Notes: generated by a model from the sequence alone, not told the origin. A stretch of DNA of 64,000 nucleotides from Poecilobothrus nobilitatus (GCA_947095535.1 OX352772.1:315156018-315220017), one strand, 5' to 3'; shown: positions 1 to 13,500, counted from the stretch's first letter. Made by a program: numbers and translations.

Positions 1-2811
1 GTAATTGTTATTTGTGTGTTAATTTTATGACTGACCGTCGGATATCACCACTTTATCTCAAGTCAAAACTTCTTAACTATCATGTTATGATTTAATTACT
101 TATGATTCAATAGAAAAGCGAGAGATTAAATAGGTAGGAGTCTAGAAAAGATACCAATTACATGATTACTTCGCTTATCTTATCATTTATGTAAGTAAAC
201 AAATGTAGCAGTTTCAATGCAAACCGGCCTTTAATGTAGGAAAGTTATACTTGTGAGAATCTAAATAAGTATTCCATAAGTAAGATGTTCTTTCAGATGT
301 CCTTTTAAATTAATAAACCTATCAAAGAAAAAAAAGGATAAAAAAAAGGAAATAACCAGTTAACATTAAATATAATATCGTTAAAATATTTTATTTTATT
401 TTTTCCTCTTTTCTACTTTACTTTCAAACGTTAATTAGTTTTTATTAATTTTTCTTACCAACTTTTTCTTACCGTTATTTTAATTAGGTTAGTTTTTTTT
501 TTAGGTAAAAAAGAAAAAAAAAAAATTAAAATGAATTTAGATTTTTTAAAGTTCAAGAAATAACATCCTAATGTCCATAATATAGAAGTTTATATTTGTA
601 TAAGTATGTATGTATATACCTAATAAAAAAAAAAAAAGGAGTTAGATTGACTTTTTTTTTTTTCTCTTTTAAATTTTAAAAGCAAAAAAAAAAGTTAAAA
701 GTTAAATTGAGTTTTTTATGAAATAATTTATTTTGAAGTCATTATTTTAAAAAAGAGGATTTTCAAAAGAACCTTAAAAATTTATTTTAAAGGACATCTT
801 AATCATTTTAAGAACCAAAGTGAAAATTAAATTGAATGATTTTAAATGAAATTCTCGAGGCAAATTATTAAAAATAACTTATTTTAATGAGAAAACAATT
901 ATATAATGTTATCATGATTATGACGTAATTTGAGGTTTTCTTTCTAAGATGACACTTAAAATCCAATTATCAAATTTTTTTTTTTAAATCTTTATTTTAT
1001 TAAACTTTGCTTTGACTAGATAGATAAAAGATTTGGTCTGCAACTGTTTCATCTATCAATACTTCTAAAAATTCGTATGTCTTAAGGACAGACCTCCACG
1101 TGACATAAAATCTGACATAAAAAAGCGTTTTAAGTGTTAAAATATGACAGGTTTTGTTTTTTAAATGTCAAATTTTGTCAACATTTTATCTTATGTGAAG
1201 CCTTTGAGTAGTAAAATTTAAATTCTTATTCCGTTGAAATTTAAAGGTGGTTATTTCCCAGTTTTTCTTTTAAGTCTAAGTCTTTATTACATATTTTGTC
1301 ATTTTAAAATTATGAATTTTCTCGCTACTCAGTACAAATAATATATTATGTTTATGTTGATTTTCAAACTAATTTCACGTTTGAAACAACTTGAAACATT
1401 TAATTCAAATGCAACATTTCAACCAAAAATAAAAGATAAGATTATGTGACATATAAAAAATGTCTTAAAATTTAATTGCCCACATTATCCCTATAACATT
1501 AAGTTAAGACATATATTAATTATATCTCGTTGAAACTACAGATAATGATACAAAAGTTATACATTAAAATTGTAGATTTTCTTTAACTTGTACTACAGTT
1601 TAGAAATTCTACCTATTCAGAAAATCAAGCAAGGAGAGTACCTTAGTTCTATTCAGATAGTCAAATTCTTAGCAAGGAGGGTAACTAGATTTAAGGTGGT
1701 AGAAGGAACTGATTTAGGTTCAAGATCACCAAAGAATTACAGAAATGAATTTGCTGATGAGCTGGAAAAACTCGTATTAGGGATACTCAATTTATTCAAC
1801 ATTATCCAATCTGTCCATTGAAAAACCTTAGAAGTTAAAAAATAAAGAACGCTCTTTTCGATATTGATGAAATACAAGTTGGAAAATAACTAAATAACCA
1901 TGAGCCGGGAACTAAATCTTAGAAGTTAAAACAGTGTCTACTTTCTCTCTTTTCAGACCTGAGGCTAACCAATTTGTTGGTGTTATTATACGAGTAATTG
2001 TCTAATAGGTAATAGGATCTGATTTTTTTTTGTATCATAATTCATGATACAACCTTCCACACTCTTACCAGCATACAGGAATATTAACACATTTACATAG
2101 ATGTAAGTATATATATACTTCAACATTTATTTAAGTCTTTTTCGAGCAATAATTTTTCGTAGGCATTTTCGTTTTTTTTACTATGTGGATTACTATTTTT
2201 TTTAAAACTCAAAATAATAATGTAATATGAAAAAAGTAATCTTTAAAGTAATCTTTAACTTAAACTTTTATAATTTTATAACAACATTAAAAAGTGTCCG
2301 TATAGGCTTTAAAATTTTTTTTAAATTTAACATATACATAGATATATACAATAACAATTTCTTCCAAAAAGTGTAGGTCCTGATTTTACATTTTTGATTT
2401 TTTGTAAGAAAATTTTAAATACGAAAAAAAAATTACAAATACAAAAGTAATCGAATAAAATTGTAGATACTAACAATAACAACATAATACAGATATGGGT
2501 GTGTTGAATTCTTAAGAATTTATTACTCTTTAATACAATGTCTAGAAACGTGTACTTGGCTTTCTTTGATGTTGTTTTCCCATCCTACGTAACATAAATG
2601 TAAAGCAAAATTTACAATCATTTTTTTTTTCACATATTTATTTTTGCATGTATTTTAATATCTCTATATATTATATAATATTGTATATGTCTTGTAGTAT
2701 GTCACACACGTAATGCTACAGAATATTAATGTTTATCCTTTATACTTTATATTATCAATACAGTGTTGATATTTGTTATTATTCAAAATAGGTTCGTTTT
2801 TTATTATCAGA
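1..2811. other. AT-rich sequence without a recognisable gene
   Basis: Very AT-rich with many A and T runs. The only stretch with less biased composition is about 1,590-1,990, which holds a 77-codon open frame whose product I do not recognise (it contains an EFADELEKLVLGILNLFN segment). Near 1,940-1,957 a pyrimidine run ends in CAG, which resembles a splice acceptor, but no matching exon is visible. I would not call a gene here. Confidence 0.5.
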
Positions 2812-2995
2812 TCTCCAATCCCCGATCCCCAATCCTCAAACTGCACATTTGCATTGAAGGTTCCACCATAAAATTTGGTTTTAACAGGGCGGTGGTTTTG
2901 ATTGATTAAAGTCCAGCACTACCTTGAGAAACCGAGTGCAGTTCCTTTTGGTAACTTTCGAGTTGTCTACCCTTGTAAAAAAAAAAATAAGCTAT
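2812..2995 (+). repeat. Dispersed poly(A)-tailed repeat, copy 1
   Basis: This segment aligns by eye with 31,620-31,820 along most of its length. Shared landmarks, in order, are a C-rich start, a CATTTG(C/T)ATT(G/A)AAGGTT block, AAA(A/G)TTTGG, a GGTTTT(G/T) block, CAGTTCCTTTTGG versus CAATTCTTTTGGCTG, a TCTAC(C/A)...CC(T/C)(T/C)GTAAAA block, and a terminal A run followed by AAGCTA. It is less AT-rich than its surroundings. The A run at the right end suggests a retroposed element on the + strand, such as the 3' end of a LINE, but no coding part is visible and the family is not recognised. Confidence 0.55.
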
Positions 2996-5900
2996 AAAAA
3001 TACTTCTGTAAGGTCTCGATCACAGACCAGCGTAAAGAATATTCAAATATAAAGCAAAACATTTTAAATTTTAGATCTTATTACATATATTTTCGTAGCT
3101 GCTATAAAACATATTTAGTCACACATTTTAAAATGAACAATTAACATGAAGACAGATCAACGAGATTATAAATTACTTAAAAATCTAAAGGTTTTTCATT
3201 ACTAATTCTACCTTAATTCAACGTATCTACTAACATATTAGACTGATAAATTGTAAAACATAGATAGGTATATATTTTATGTTTGAGCTATGAAATAGTT
3301 TTATTTTATTTAAAAGTTTCAGTTATCATAATCTCGATCAATATTATGGAGTAGTTTCCAAGGTTTTTCTTCTGAAATAATAAAATTTAGGCAAAAACTT
3401 TAAATACATGCCAGCTGTTATCGAAACATTAAAGAAAAAGCATAAGGTAGGCTCTTTTAAGGTAGGTAGGTAGGAAGATAGGTAAGGTGGAATAAATTTC
3501 TTTCTTCAATTAAAATTAAAGAAAAATATTGAAAATTTTCTTTCAATATTTAAAAAATTTAATCGAATTTGACATACGAATCAACCAATTTTAAAAAAAT
3601 TATACAACTTACAATCAAAATACTAGTTTGGATACGTTAAATTATTAGTATAAAGCGTATTCTTTCCCAAATTTGTATAGTTTTTAATTATCTATCTTCT
3701 AGAACCAAATGCGATCCTTAAATTTTTATTTAATACCTATTTAAAAATTCTAACAACTTTAATAATTATAATATTTCTGAATCTATCTACTTAAATATCA
3801 ACACTGTCTACATATACATGATAAGGCATGTACATACATGGGTATTGAATCTATTGTCATAAAGTATTTCCGGAAACTGTTAACATTTAGATTTAAAAAA
3901 AAAAAAAAAAGTTTACAATAAAGTTCGAAGTAAGTGAGAAAGTTACAAAAAAAAAAAAAAAAACAATTCTTTGAAAAAAACATGAAAACTTTTCTCGGTA
4001 AGTGGCACGGTTAAGTGAAAATTGAACAGCACATATCTCAACATAACAAAAATACAAAGTACAAAAAAAAAATTAACCAGGAGCAAAAATAAAATTTTTT
4101 AAGTGAATGATGAAAGTAACAATGAAAAAACAAAAAAAAACAATTTTTTTTGTCTCCCTCTGTTTTTGTTTTTTGTTTGGCTTGTAAAAGTTCTTGTTCT
4201 TGAATAGTTTTGTTTTTTTTTTTTTTTGTGTTTTGGTTTTGCTTTTTTTTTTTTTCTCATTATTTTGCTCAAATGCCAATAAAAGCAAATAATAATAATA
4301 ACAAGAAAAAAAATAAACATATTTCTCTTTCATATGATCTTTTCTCATTTTTTTTTTATTGTGTATTTTTTTTTTTATCAAAGAATTACCAATGAAAAAG
4401 TTTTGCAATGACTATATGTTAAGCTCTCTCTTGTAATTCCTGTAATACTTAAGCGTATTATAGAGCCTAAAAATGATAAAATATGGTTCACATGGTTTAG
4501 ATGGTATATATTTTTACTTATGTAATTAATAAAAATGTACCTTGTTATGACAAAGTTTTGACGAAAATTGTATTACTTTTGGTTGTACCTGCATATTGTA
4601 CAGCATATAAGAGAGCTGTAGACTTTAATTTAATATTATTAGAAATTTTTTTCTTAAAAATACCATATTTATTAGATAGACTCTTTGTTTTTTTTAAATA
4701 ATTGATTTTGAAATAGAAAATAGGACAACTTATGATAGTTTTACGACAGCAGGAAGAAGATCAAATCCTATATCTTTATTTAGAAACCCCATATCTCATG
4801 ATTGAGGATTGATAAAAAACAAGATATCATTACAGACTTTGTGGTCTACAAATTGTTTTTTGAGCTTACTTAAAACATACATTTTCAATATTCTTTATTT
4901 TTGTAAGACATGTTTACTATAGTCAAAATGCCCAAAATCATAATATTATTCTCTTATAATTCTGTAAAATTTTGTATTAATTTCTAGTAATTGCGAAAAG
5001 TTGAAATTTACCAAATTGAATATTAACTGAAACACTCCCAACATGAAATATTTTTATCTAACGCAGATTATAATTAATTAATTCTAATCATCTGAATGTA
5101 TTTATTTACCTCACCTATTTTTTTATATTTTACTTCGTTTTGGTGAATAAATAGCGTCATTAAAGGTCAGAACAATTCGAATATATTTTTGTATTCGAAT
5201 TTTTAATCCTATACATAGGATATACTATATCCCATAAATATAATCCTAGTATCTATATACATAGGATCACTATTTTTGAATGTCTTTTAGGCAGTTACTT
5301 TACTCTTTTTTCTTTTTTCGTTTTATCATAAATATTGAGAGTTTTGACCTTAACTTAACTTGTAAATAAAGTAAACACATAATATAGATATACATGGAAA
5401 TTCTTATTCCATACAATATTTTTGTAATGTTCTTTAATATCTATCTGTAAAACATGTAAATACATAATATTATATACATATGACATAATTTAGTACATAT
5501 AACAAACAGTTAAAAATGCCAATTTCACCATTGTCGTAGTAAATTAAAAGCATCGTACAATAGCTGATATCATATTAATCTTGAACAATAATAACTAAAC
5601 CCAAATTGCTTCCTATCCTTTGTCGCTTATATAAAACAATTGATTCAAAGCGATTGTTTTATATACCTCTTGACTTAGACTGTTGGAAGTATAAGTGCCT
5701 TTCAATTTTTCGTTCTGCTTTATTTTACGAAAATTTTTATTATTTTATTTACCTTAAAATCACTATTATACCTTAGATACGTTTATAAAACCTTCGCGGA
5801 TAAAAAAAACTACGTGAGTATGTTTGAATAGGTAGGTGCTAGGTACATATTTAAGAAAATTTTTTTTATTTTATAGAGAAGGAAAAAAAATGTATATGTA

Positions 5901-6589
5901 TAATACGATATAGATGATAGTTACATGCTTTCTATACCTATTTGTTATTTTTTTTTGTTATGGTTGTTGTTCGTGGTACTTTTTTTTTTTTTTTGAAACA
6001 TTCGAACGAGAATCGTTCAAAATGCATTAATTCAATTGCTTTATAATTAAATTCAAATCGAATTCATGTGATTTTCATTTTTATCAATTTGAGTACGTGC
6101 CGTCATCCTTTCGTTTTTTTTTTTCCTAACTCTCAGAATAATTTTCTGTTCCGCTCTAAATAAGTTTAAGGGTGGTGATATAGGTGGGAATAAATGGTGG
6201 GAAGGTGATATAGGTGGGAAAATGTGTAAAATTCCGTTATAATTAGGAAGGCAGAGAGAAATAAGTTCAAAAAGAATAAAAGAAATGTGAGGGTGAACAT
6301 TTTATTTATTTTTTTTTATTTTTATCATTAACATTTTTAAAAACACTACTTACATTCCAATATCACACTATTCTTATTATGTCTCCAGTATTATGTATTA
6401 TAATATTATTATGTGTTGTATACAGTGTAAGATTAAATTTTGGCATATAATAATATAATAAGATGTAAAATATTTTTTAGGTACATAAATGAGTTTTCTT
6501 TTTTTATGTATTACAAGGCATAATATGTAAATTCAAAATGTTGTCAGTTTGGAGTTACCCAAATATATTTCTGACGTAACTTATGTTAG
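2996..6589. other. AT-rich sequence with small repeats, no gene
   Basis: No coding region is supported. Small structures seen are an AGGT microsatellite at about 3,459-3,486, a hairpin at 5,628-5,665 (listed separately) and a 17-bp direct duplication, GGTGATATAGGTGGGAA, at 6,174-6,190 and 6,204-6,220. Lysine- and phenylalanine-rich frames between 3,800 and 4,410 lie on A/T runs on both strands and are composition artefacts. Confidence 0.6.
5628..5665. repeat. Perfect 13-bp inverted repeat (hairpin)
   Basis: TATATAAAACAAT at 5,628-5,640 is exactly inverted as ATTGTTTTATATA at 5,653-5,665 with a 12-nt loop. In DNA this AT-rich, AT-only stems can arise by chance, but this stem includes C:G pairs and is perfect. 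No element boundary was found around it. Confidence 0.6.
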
Positions 6590-7045
6590 TTATGAAAAAT
6601 CTTTCTTTCCTCAAGAGATTCTAACTAAAAGTGTGCCGCAGTTATGAACTAAGCAAAATCTTACAAATTCTATTTGCATGTTACGGTAAATTTAAACACT
6701 ATATTTAAAAATAATTCTAATATTTTTTATATTGATTTATAAAGATCATTTAAAAAGACTTAAAAATCCTGTCGTTTGACGTTTTTAGATTAGAAAAATG
6801 TTAAGCAGTACCTAAGATATATACTCGTACATTTAAAAATAGGATTTTTTTCAAATTTTGATGGGTGATAGCTTCATACCGAAACGGACTACATAAAAAA
6901 ATTGTTTCACAATATTAATTTTTATAAGAGGGCTATTTATGGTTAATAATTATTGCTCTATCTTAAACAGTCTAGAAGTTTTATAAACAGATAAAGGACG
7001 GAGGGACAGACAAATTGAAACTAATAGGCAAATTTTTTAATAGAA
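6590..7045 (-). mobile_element. DINE-like family B, degraded copy
   Basis: Read on the minus strand, this matches the family-B element at 25,714-26,519. The 5' part aligns around 6,965-7,030: the block meaning 'fixed ATTAGTTTCA, GTC-rich microsatellite, TTTACAAAACTTCTA' is present inverted, including GGACGGAGGGACAGAC, the decayed complement of the GTCC/GTCT block. Lower coordinates match the B body, including the TTTAAA-block around the ACGGTAAATTTAAA motif and AAAGTGTGCCGCAGTTATGAA near 6,630. The 5' palindrome and the 3' end are not recognisable, so this is an old partial copy. No coding capacity is seen. Confidence 0.6.
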
Positions 7046-7910
7046 TTAATAACAATACTCTTCAATATTTTTGTCTGATACTGTTGAAATAAATTTTCTT
7101 TTTAAGAGGAAATAAAAAATTACAAAGTATATATTATATATAAATGAAAGTATATTAATTGAACATTTTAATATACGTATATGATAATATATGTATTATA
7201 TATAAATATATACATCATATAAAATATATAACAGGAAAAGGATACGATTATTTTCTTTTAAATTTTTTTTATATGGCAGTTATTTTTATAAGGGAAAATG
7301 AATAAAATGAATACAAAAAATAAATGATCAGTTTCTTATTAAAAACAAAAAAGGTGTAAAATAAAAATTAAAAGCAGGAATACCTTCTTCAAAAAAAACT
7401 TTTTTTTTTTCTTCATTAATTATAAAATATTAAAGATGTTTAAATTTTAAGTATAGGTATTTGAATTGTTATAATATGAGCCGTTTATGAATATTAATCG
7501 TTATCACGATAAGTGGATATGAAAAGCTTAAAACGTATGGTTTACACTTTTAATTTTTAAGTGTAAATTTAAAATATAATTATTTTATTAAAGAAATCAT
7601 TGTTTCAACTTGAATTTTTTTTTTTATTTTTTGAGTGTAGATATTATATTATATTGTAAAGAACATATTAAAATTTAATGACAGGAATATAATGTGTATT
7701 AAAAATTCCAAGTAATTGGTGGTAAGAATGTAAAATAGATTTAAAAGTTTGTTTTTTTTTGTTATGATAATATTATTATAGCTGCTTAATATTATTATCC
7801 CCATATGAACGTTTGTGACACATTAAAGGAGGCAGACTAGATATAGACTCAAGTGTATGAATCGGATCAGTATCGAATTCTAAATTCGGTTAACTGTCAT
7901 AAAACTTCTC

Positions 7911-9468
7911 TTTATACCCGTACGATAGGATCGGGTATAATAAAATTACTCCTCCGTTTGTAACACCTCGAAATAAGCGAGCTAGATATACCTTCAAAGG
8001 TATGGATCGGATCAGAAAAAAATTCTAAGACTTTTGAGCCATGTCCGTCCGTCCGTCCGTCCGTCCGTCCGTCCGTCAGCACGCTAACTCAAAAACTAAG
8101 AAAGCTAGAATCTTGAAATTTACACAAAATTTTTTGGGAGTAATTTGTAGGTTCCCTATTTTTTTTGGTTGTATTTGGACCAAGCCTTAGGGTAGCTCTC
8201 GAACACCTAACTTTTAGATCCCCACATTTTTTTTGCAATAGAGCTATGAAATTTTAGCCGCTGATAGATCTCACAAAAATATTAATTTTATTTTTAATAA
8301 CTTTTTTTTGTAGCCCTACCCGTTACGGAGCTACAGCTCCCCAAAGGTTCAAAAAAGCTCTATATTTAAATTGTTATAGCACAAGTTGTGTAAGGTACAT
8401 CTTCATTTTGAAAACGCCAAACGATTACTTCTTTTATTAGCTTTAAAACTGTATATACAATATATATATATTTGTGGCATACGGTGTCTGAATTTACCTT
8501 TAACCCTTCTATCTTCTAAACGGTTTAAGTTGGAAATTTTGACAGAAGTTAGATCTTTAAAAATAAGTATGAGTCATTTCAGAAATTTTTTTTGTATCAC
8601 CCCCCGTTTAGGAGCTGTAAGGGGTCAAAAACTGAAAATTTTCTATTTTTAAACACCTGTAACTTGAACACCTGTTCGAATTTTTTTAAAGTAATACGTA
8701 AAAATTAAAGCTTCAACATTATATTCTTATTTCTGTTAACAACTTTTTTTTAATAATATAGGGTTACTTTATAATTGACGAAAGTGTTACTTGATTTTTT
8801 CAAATTTTCTAACAAAATTCTTCAACAAATTTTTTGCATTTTGTTTTACTCGATAATTTGAAATTGTTGAGGATATAATGCGTAGTATATAAAAATGTAA
8901 ATAAATATACAACATAACGGTTGCTTGAAGAATTTTTATTTATATGATATTAATATATATACATACTTATATAATATCATGTTTATTTACATATCGCATA
9001 CGTCACTAGTGAATGAGTGATAAGAGTATAGATGTATATTATATAGCGCCGTATTTACATACATATATGTATTTTATTGTACTTATAAGAAATTATTCTG
9101 TCAATGGAATATTTAAATATAATATAATATAATATTTAAAATTATATTTACTATTTTATACTAAGTAAATTTAATATACATTTACCTCTTAGTATTAAAT
9201 GGTACTATAGAATATTTGAAAAAGTTTTGGATTGATAATCGTTATTTGAAAGGTTAGAATCTGCTTTCGAAGAATGTACATATCACCATATAGTTTGAAT
9301 ATATGTACAACCCATAGTTCTAGAAATTATAAAATTCACCCAAATTATTTTAAAATACTAAAATATTAAAAAAATAATATTGTGAGCAGAGTGACAGGCT
9401 GTTAACATACTAACGGTTCGTACGGGTATCTAAGAGTTGACAAAGGCAACTGTATTCTTCCTCGTTTT
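7911..9468 (+). mobile_element. DINE-1-like (Helentron) family A, longest copy
   Basis: About 1.56 kb. The 5' end has the palindromic CCCGTACGATAGGATCGGG followed by TATAAT. About 120 bp inside lie a GTCC microsatellite and the block AACTCAAAAACTAAGAAAGC with TTGAAATTTACAC. The 3' end has ACGGTTCGTACGGGTATC, the stem-loop AGTTG/CAACT at 9,435-9,451, and TGTATTCTTCCTCG. This order matches the known DINE-1/INE-1 architecture of flies (5' TATACCCG palindrome, GTCY repeat, terminal hairpin), which is non-autonomous Helentron. It has no Rep/helicase coding. Its middle (about 8,230-8,760) is homologous to family B. It appears to be inserted between Ts, without an obvious longer TSD. Confidence 0.78.
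8043..8078 (+). repeat. GTCC microsatellite inside the family-A element
   Basis: Nearly nine perfect GTCC units. The same position in the family-A copy at 43,850 holds only an interrupted short form (GTTCGTCCGTCGGTCCGTC), so the tract length differs between copies. A GTCY block at this place is typical of DINE-1-like elements. Confidence 0.9.
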
Positions 9469-10244
9469 AAATAAAACTAAATCATGAAATTACAACAACT
9501 TCTTCGAACATAATTAAGCTAGGCATCTAAAATCTTCTAAAAGATTATAAATGAAAATGTTGAAAGTTTTATGGTAATATTTTCTATAAAAGGTGATTGG
9601 TTTGGGAGAACTTACAGGTTTCCCTAGCTGTCATACAAGTTTTATCAAAATTTGATCATTACAAGCTGTCAAAATTTTGTAAATGGTGAGGAAGTTTTTT
9701 GGAAACAGTATATGTTATGTTCATACGCGAATGGGGTATCTCTACTGCATTCTTTCTCGTTGTATATAGAATCACTTTCTGGTATTCTCTAGAAATATGA
9801 AAACCTTCAAATTCTTGTACTAAAATGAATATGAATAAAATTTAATTTTATATCGATTTAAATTTTAATTTTAAAGGTTTTATTTTAAATGATGACTAGT
9901 TTAAAACTGTTTTATCATAATTTTTGAGAAATACGTACTGTTTTTAACAATATTTTCACAGGATAATTAGTTGATAATCGTTAAATATTTTTAAATAATA
10001 TTCCTTATTTTAATTAGAATTTGTTAATCATATTGGATATATCTTAGAAACTGCAAACGTTAACAAAATATTGTAAGATCTTCATTGAGTCAACACTGTA
10101 TACTTGGAGAAAGCTCTGTTGTCGAAAATTACCCCTAATTCTTCTTACAGATTGGGAAGATATACAATGAACAAAATAATTTATATCATAACACAAAGAT
10201 TTTCACAAAGATTTTCAAATTTGATGGTTCTGATTAAAGACATT

Positions 10245-10515
10245 CAGAAAATATGAAAGAATCAAAGTCTGGTAAAATATTGTTTTCACGTAACGGTAAA
10301 TTTAAATACTAAATTTAAAAAAAATTATATAATTTTTAATATTGATATTGATAGTGATGATATTTCTACCCATTTCACTTTTTTAAATTGAAAATATATT
10401 CTACAGCACTTCATATTATAATTGTATATTTGAGAGTAGTTCCTTTTCTAAAACCTTTAGAGGCACTATAGCTCCATAACAGCACACAGAAGATGTTCTA
10501 CAAAAATTAATATAA
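10245..10515 (-). mobile_element. DINE-like family B, short relic
   Basis: On the minus strand this resembles the middle of family B. Around 10,286-10,320 the TTTTCACGTAACGGTAAATT and TAAATACTAAATTTAA blocks match the complement of 26,040-26,080, and TATAGCTCCATAACAG near 10,470 matches the complement of TTATGGAGCTGCAG at 25,893. Both ends are missing. It could instead be a fragment of a family-A element, because A and B share this core. Confidence 0.45.
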
Positions 10516-13500
10516 TTTAATTTGTTTTTTTTTTATTTGTGTTTCGTTTAATTATTAAGGATTTTTTTTAGCTGTATACATAATATTATGTATTTATGAT
10601 ACAAAAAAGGATTTGAAGTAAACCCTTTACTTAATTGATCGAATTTAATGAGTATTTTATTTTAATTTTAAATTTTTATATTTTTATAAAATACGAAAAA
10701 TTCTAAAACATTATTATATAAATTTTTTTATTAGATTGAAAAATACTTAACACTTTTACGACGATTAATAAAATTTGGAATACATTACAAAATGATTTAT
10801 GCATTTTTTTGTAAAAAATTTCATGTAGAAGAGTGATTTTAATAGCGATTATTGATATCCTATTTTTATTTTTGCAGCATAAAAATAAATTATCTGTATA
10901 AGTATTGTTATTTCAATAGCCTTATACTAGATAAATTTTCAAAATATTTCAATTTGCCTAATAAACGCACTTTTATTGAAGCTCTCAAAGAAACACTTAA
11001 AATTACCCGTATTATGAAAAAAATTCAAATATTTATTTATTTTTCTTAAACAATTTAATGGCGGTTTTTTTATATATTATAATATATAAGAATAAATTCT
11101 AATAATTTGAAAGAATATATTAATTAAATAAAATTTGTAATGTTTTAATATTGAAAATCTGATCGTTTATTATTAAGAATTTGAAGTAAAACATTGATGA
11201 AACAATTATTTATATATTATATTATATGAATCATCTAAATTTGACAAAACTTCCTTAAAACCAGGGGGTTTTTTATAAACGTTTCAAATTTATACACTAA
11301 GTGAATTTTGATAAACTTTTCATTAATTTAGAATTTTTTTGTTAATTTTGAATCCTTCAAATCCTATCAAACCAAATTAAACTAAATCAAAAATTTCAAT
11401 GTTATATTTCGATTGATGAGAAAATGTATGAAAATAGGATGTGCTTTTATTCTCATTCTCCTTTGCATAATATTCTATCTTTTAGAATTTTTTTTTCTGA
11501 GATTATATGTAGATATACTCACTAGCAATAACTCAGACGTAACATATGCCAGTATGGCTATAATAAAGTTATCGCTTTGCTGTGTTGTATAAAAAGGTAT
11601 TATTTATAAACTAATGACGTTTAAAAATTTATTTCTATGACAACTAAATTTAATTTTTGTAAGTCAAGCCTATACTCAAATATGCCCAATAACACATGGA
11701 AACTTTAGCTTTCAATTTTTTTAAAATTTTCGGAGTTTTGATAAACTAATTTATTTAAATAAAAAATTAAAGATTGAAAACTTCAAATTAAGATTATTGA
11801 AGTTACGTATAAATTAATTAATTAACTATACAAATTTTGAGGAAGTTTACATTCTTTAGAGAAAGTTAAAAATATTTTATTAAGCTTGAATAATGAATAT
11901 TTTTAAAACACATCTTATCTATGTCTTAATATAATACAATTAATTTAAATTAGGATAGCAGCTAACCTATATCAAAATAGGATTATCAAAAGACTATAAT
12001 ACATAAGTTTAAACTGTTAACAATTCATTTTGTTAATTTAAAGACTAATATTAATATAAATTTAAGATTTTTTTAAGCCGGAATTAATATTTTGGGTTTT
12101 TGTAACTTTGATAATGACAAATAAATTATAATTAAAAGAAGAACCAAAATTGTCGTAACGAGCAGATGTGAGACAAGTAAGAACTCTACCATTCGATGTA
12201 AATATTTGGCAATAATCAAAATACCCGATAAAAATATAAAAAAAAAAAAACTGCACGAAAAATTATGCGTCAAATTGAAGAAATGTCGTGTAAAGTCTTC
12301 ATAAAAATTATGCTCAAAAGTTTAGCCTAAAAATTTATTTAATGTATGCAGTTGTTTGCTGCAGTAAAGTTAACTGAAATAGGAATCATCAAATAAATAA
12401 TTTTTAGAATAATAATTTTAAGTTTTAAATCATAAATTTTCAAAACTGATAAATATTAAAATTAAATGAATACTATTTAGAAATCTAACGCTCACATGCA
12501 AACAACAGCATAATATGGTATTGATAAGATAATAATTTTATCGTCATTACGTTTACATTTTGGTTACTTAACTAATGCTTTTGCTACAATCAAACGCAAT
12601 TTTGCACAGCCATGATGCAAGTACTGTCAAAAAAAAGTTAAAATGTAATGAGTTGTATGGAAGCTGCTATAATCAACGTAGTGAGGCTACAATGACGCAT
12701 ACTTACGCAGCAAAGAAAAAAAGTTGATCAACTTTTAACTTTTATATAGTTAATACGCTTTAAAATTTCAAATGTGTTGTGTTGTCATATTTCAAATTTG
12801 TTATTACCATATATTTGAAATTGTGTTCGTTATTATTTTATTTTTAAAAAGAAAATCGACTTTAATGGAGAACTAGTGGAGGAACTTTAATGGAGAAGTA
12901 AAAAAAAATACTATTTAATACAAAAATAATTGTCATTTTTACGCTTCTAAAACATTTCCATTGTGGCTGTAATTGTGTACAAAAGGCGTAAATCTATGCA
13001 AATCGGCGTAAAAAGTTTTTACTTCACAAATATAATTACACGAAATTTCTTAAAATTTCTTAATCGTCTCGCAACTATATTTTGAACTATGTTTAAAATT
13101 GACGTTTTTAAGTATCTTTAAAAAAAAGCTTTAATTTCCTTAAAAAATTTTACAATAAAATCAAAAACAATTTTTCATTAAAGTATCTTCATCATAAAAT
13201 TCCATCTTTCACTAAAAACAAATTTCGTTACATGAGGAATGTTGAAAATAAAAAAACAATTTATCTTAAAATAAAATATTTCGTATTTCGTGCTATAATA
13301 ATAAATAAAAATGAATCATTACCTTTTCTAAGCTTTTGTTTTAATTTTGCTCTTATTTTTAAAATTCGAATACACAAAGTAAAATAAAAAATAAAAATAC
13401 AAAATTAATTCAATAAAACAGAAAACTGAATCTTTGAATACACAACTCGACCTTTGTTATAATTACGTCTAAATAAAACAAAAAATAAAATCATCAAAAA

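Larger units (their letters stand above)
7793..9765 (+). mobile_element. DINE-like family C, interrupted by a family-A element
   Basis: The left part (7,793-7,910) aligns with the start of the family-C copy at 62,550: GTTTGTGA(C/T)A, TTAAAGGA, CTAGATATA(G/A)ACTCAAGTGTATG, CGG(A/T)TCAG and ATCGAATTC occur in the same order. The right part (9,469-9,765) aligns with the end of that copy: CTAGGCATCTAAAAT(C/T)TTCTAAAA, AGCTGTCATAC, GGTTATGTTCATACG, GGGTATC and a final CTGCATTCTTTCTCG. Between them sits a family-A element (7,911-9,468), so the C copy was present first and the A element landed in it. Confidence 0.6.

Noticed and set aside
1085..1200. Possible inverted repeat around CACGTGACATAAAA and TTTTATCTTATGTG
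   Set aside because: Pairing is short and interrupted and not clearly above AT-rich background.
1588..1821. 77-codon open frame with less biased composition
   Set aside because: No recognisable domain, start context or splice structure. It may be an exon or an old transposon piece, but nothing in the sequence decides this.
3798..4408. Several F- and K-rich frames on both strands
   Set aside because: They overlap each other on opposite strands and coincide with poly(A) and poly(T) tracts.
12062..12273. Two overlapping minus-strand frames of 64 and 66 codons
   Set aside because: Hydrophobic, low-complexity translation of T-rich DNA, with two different frames equally open.
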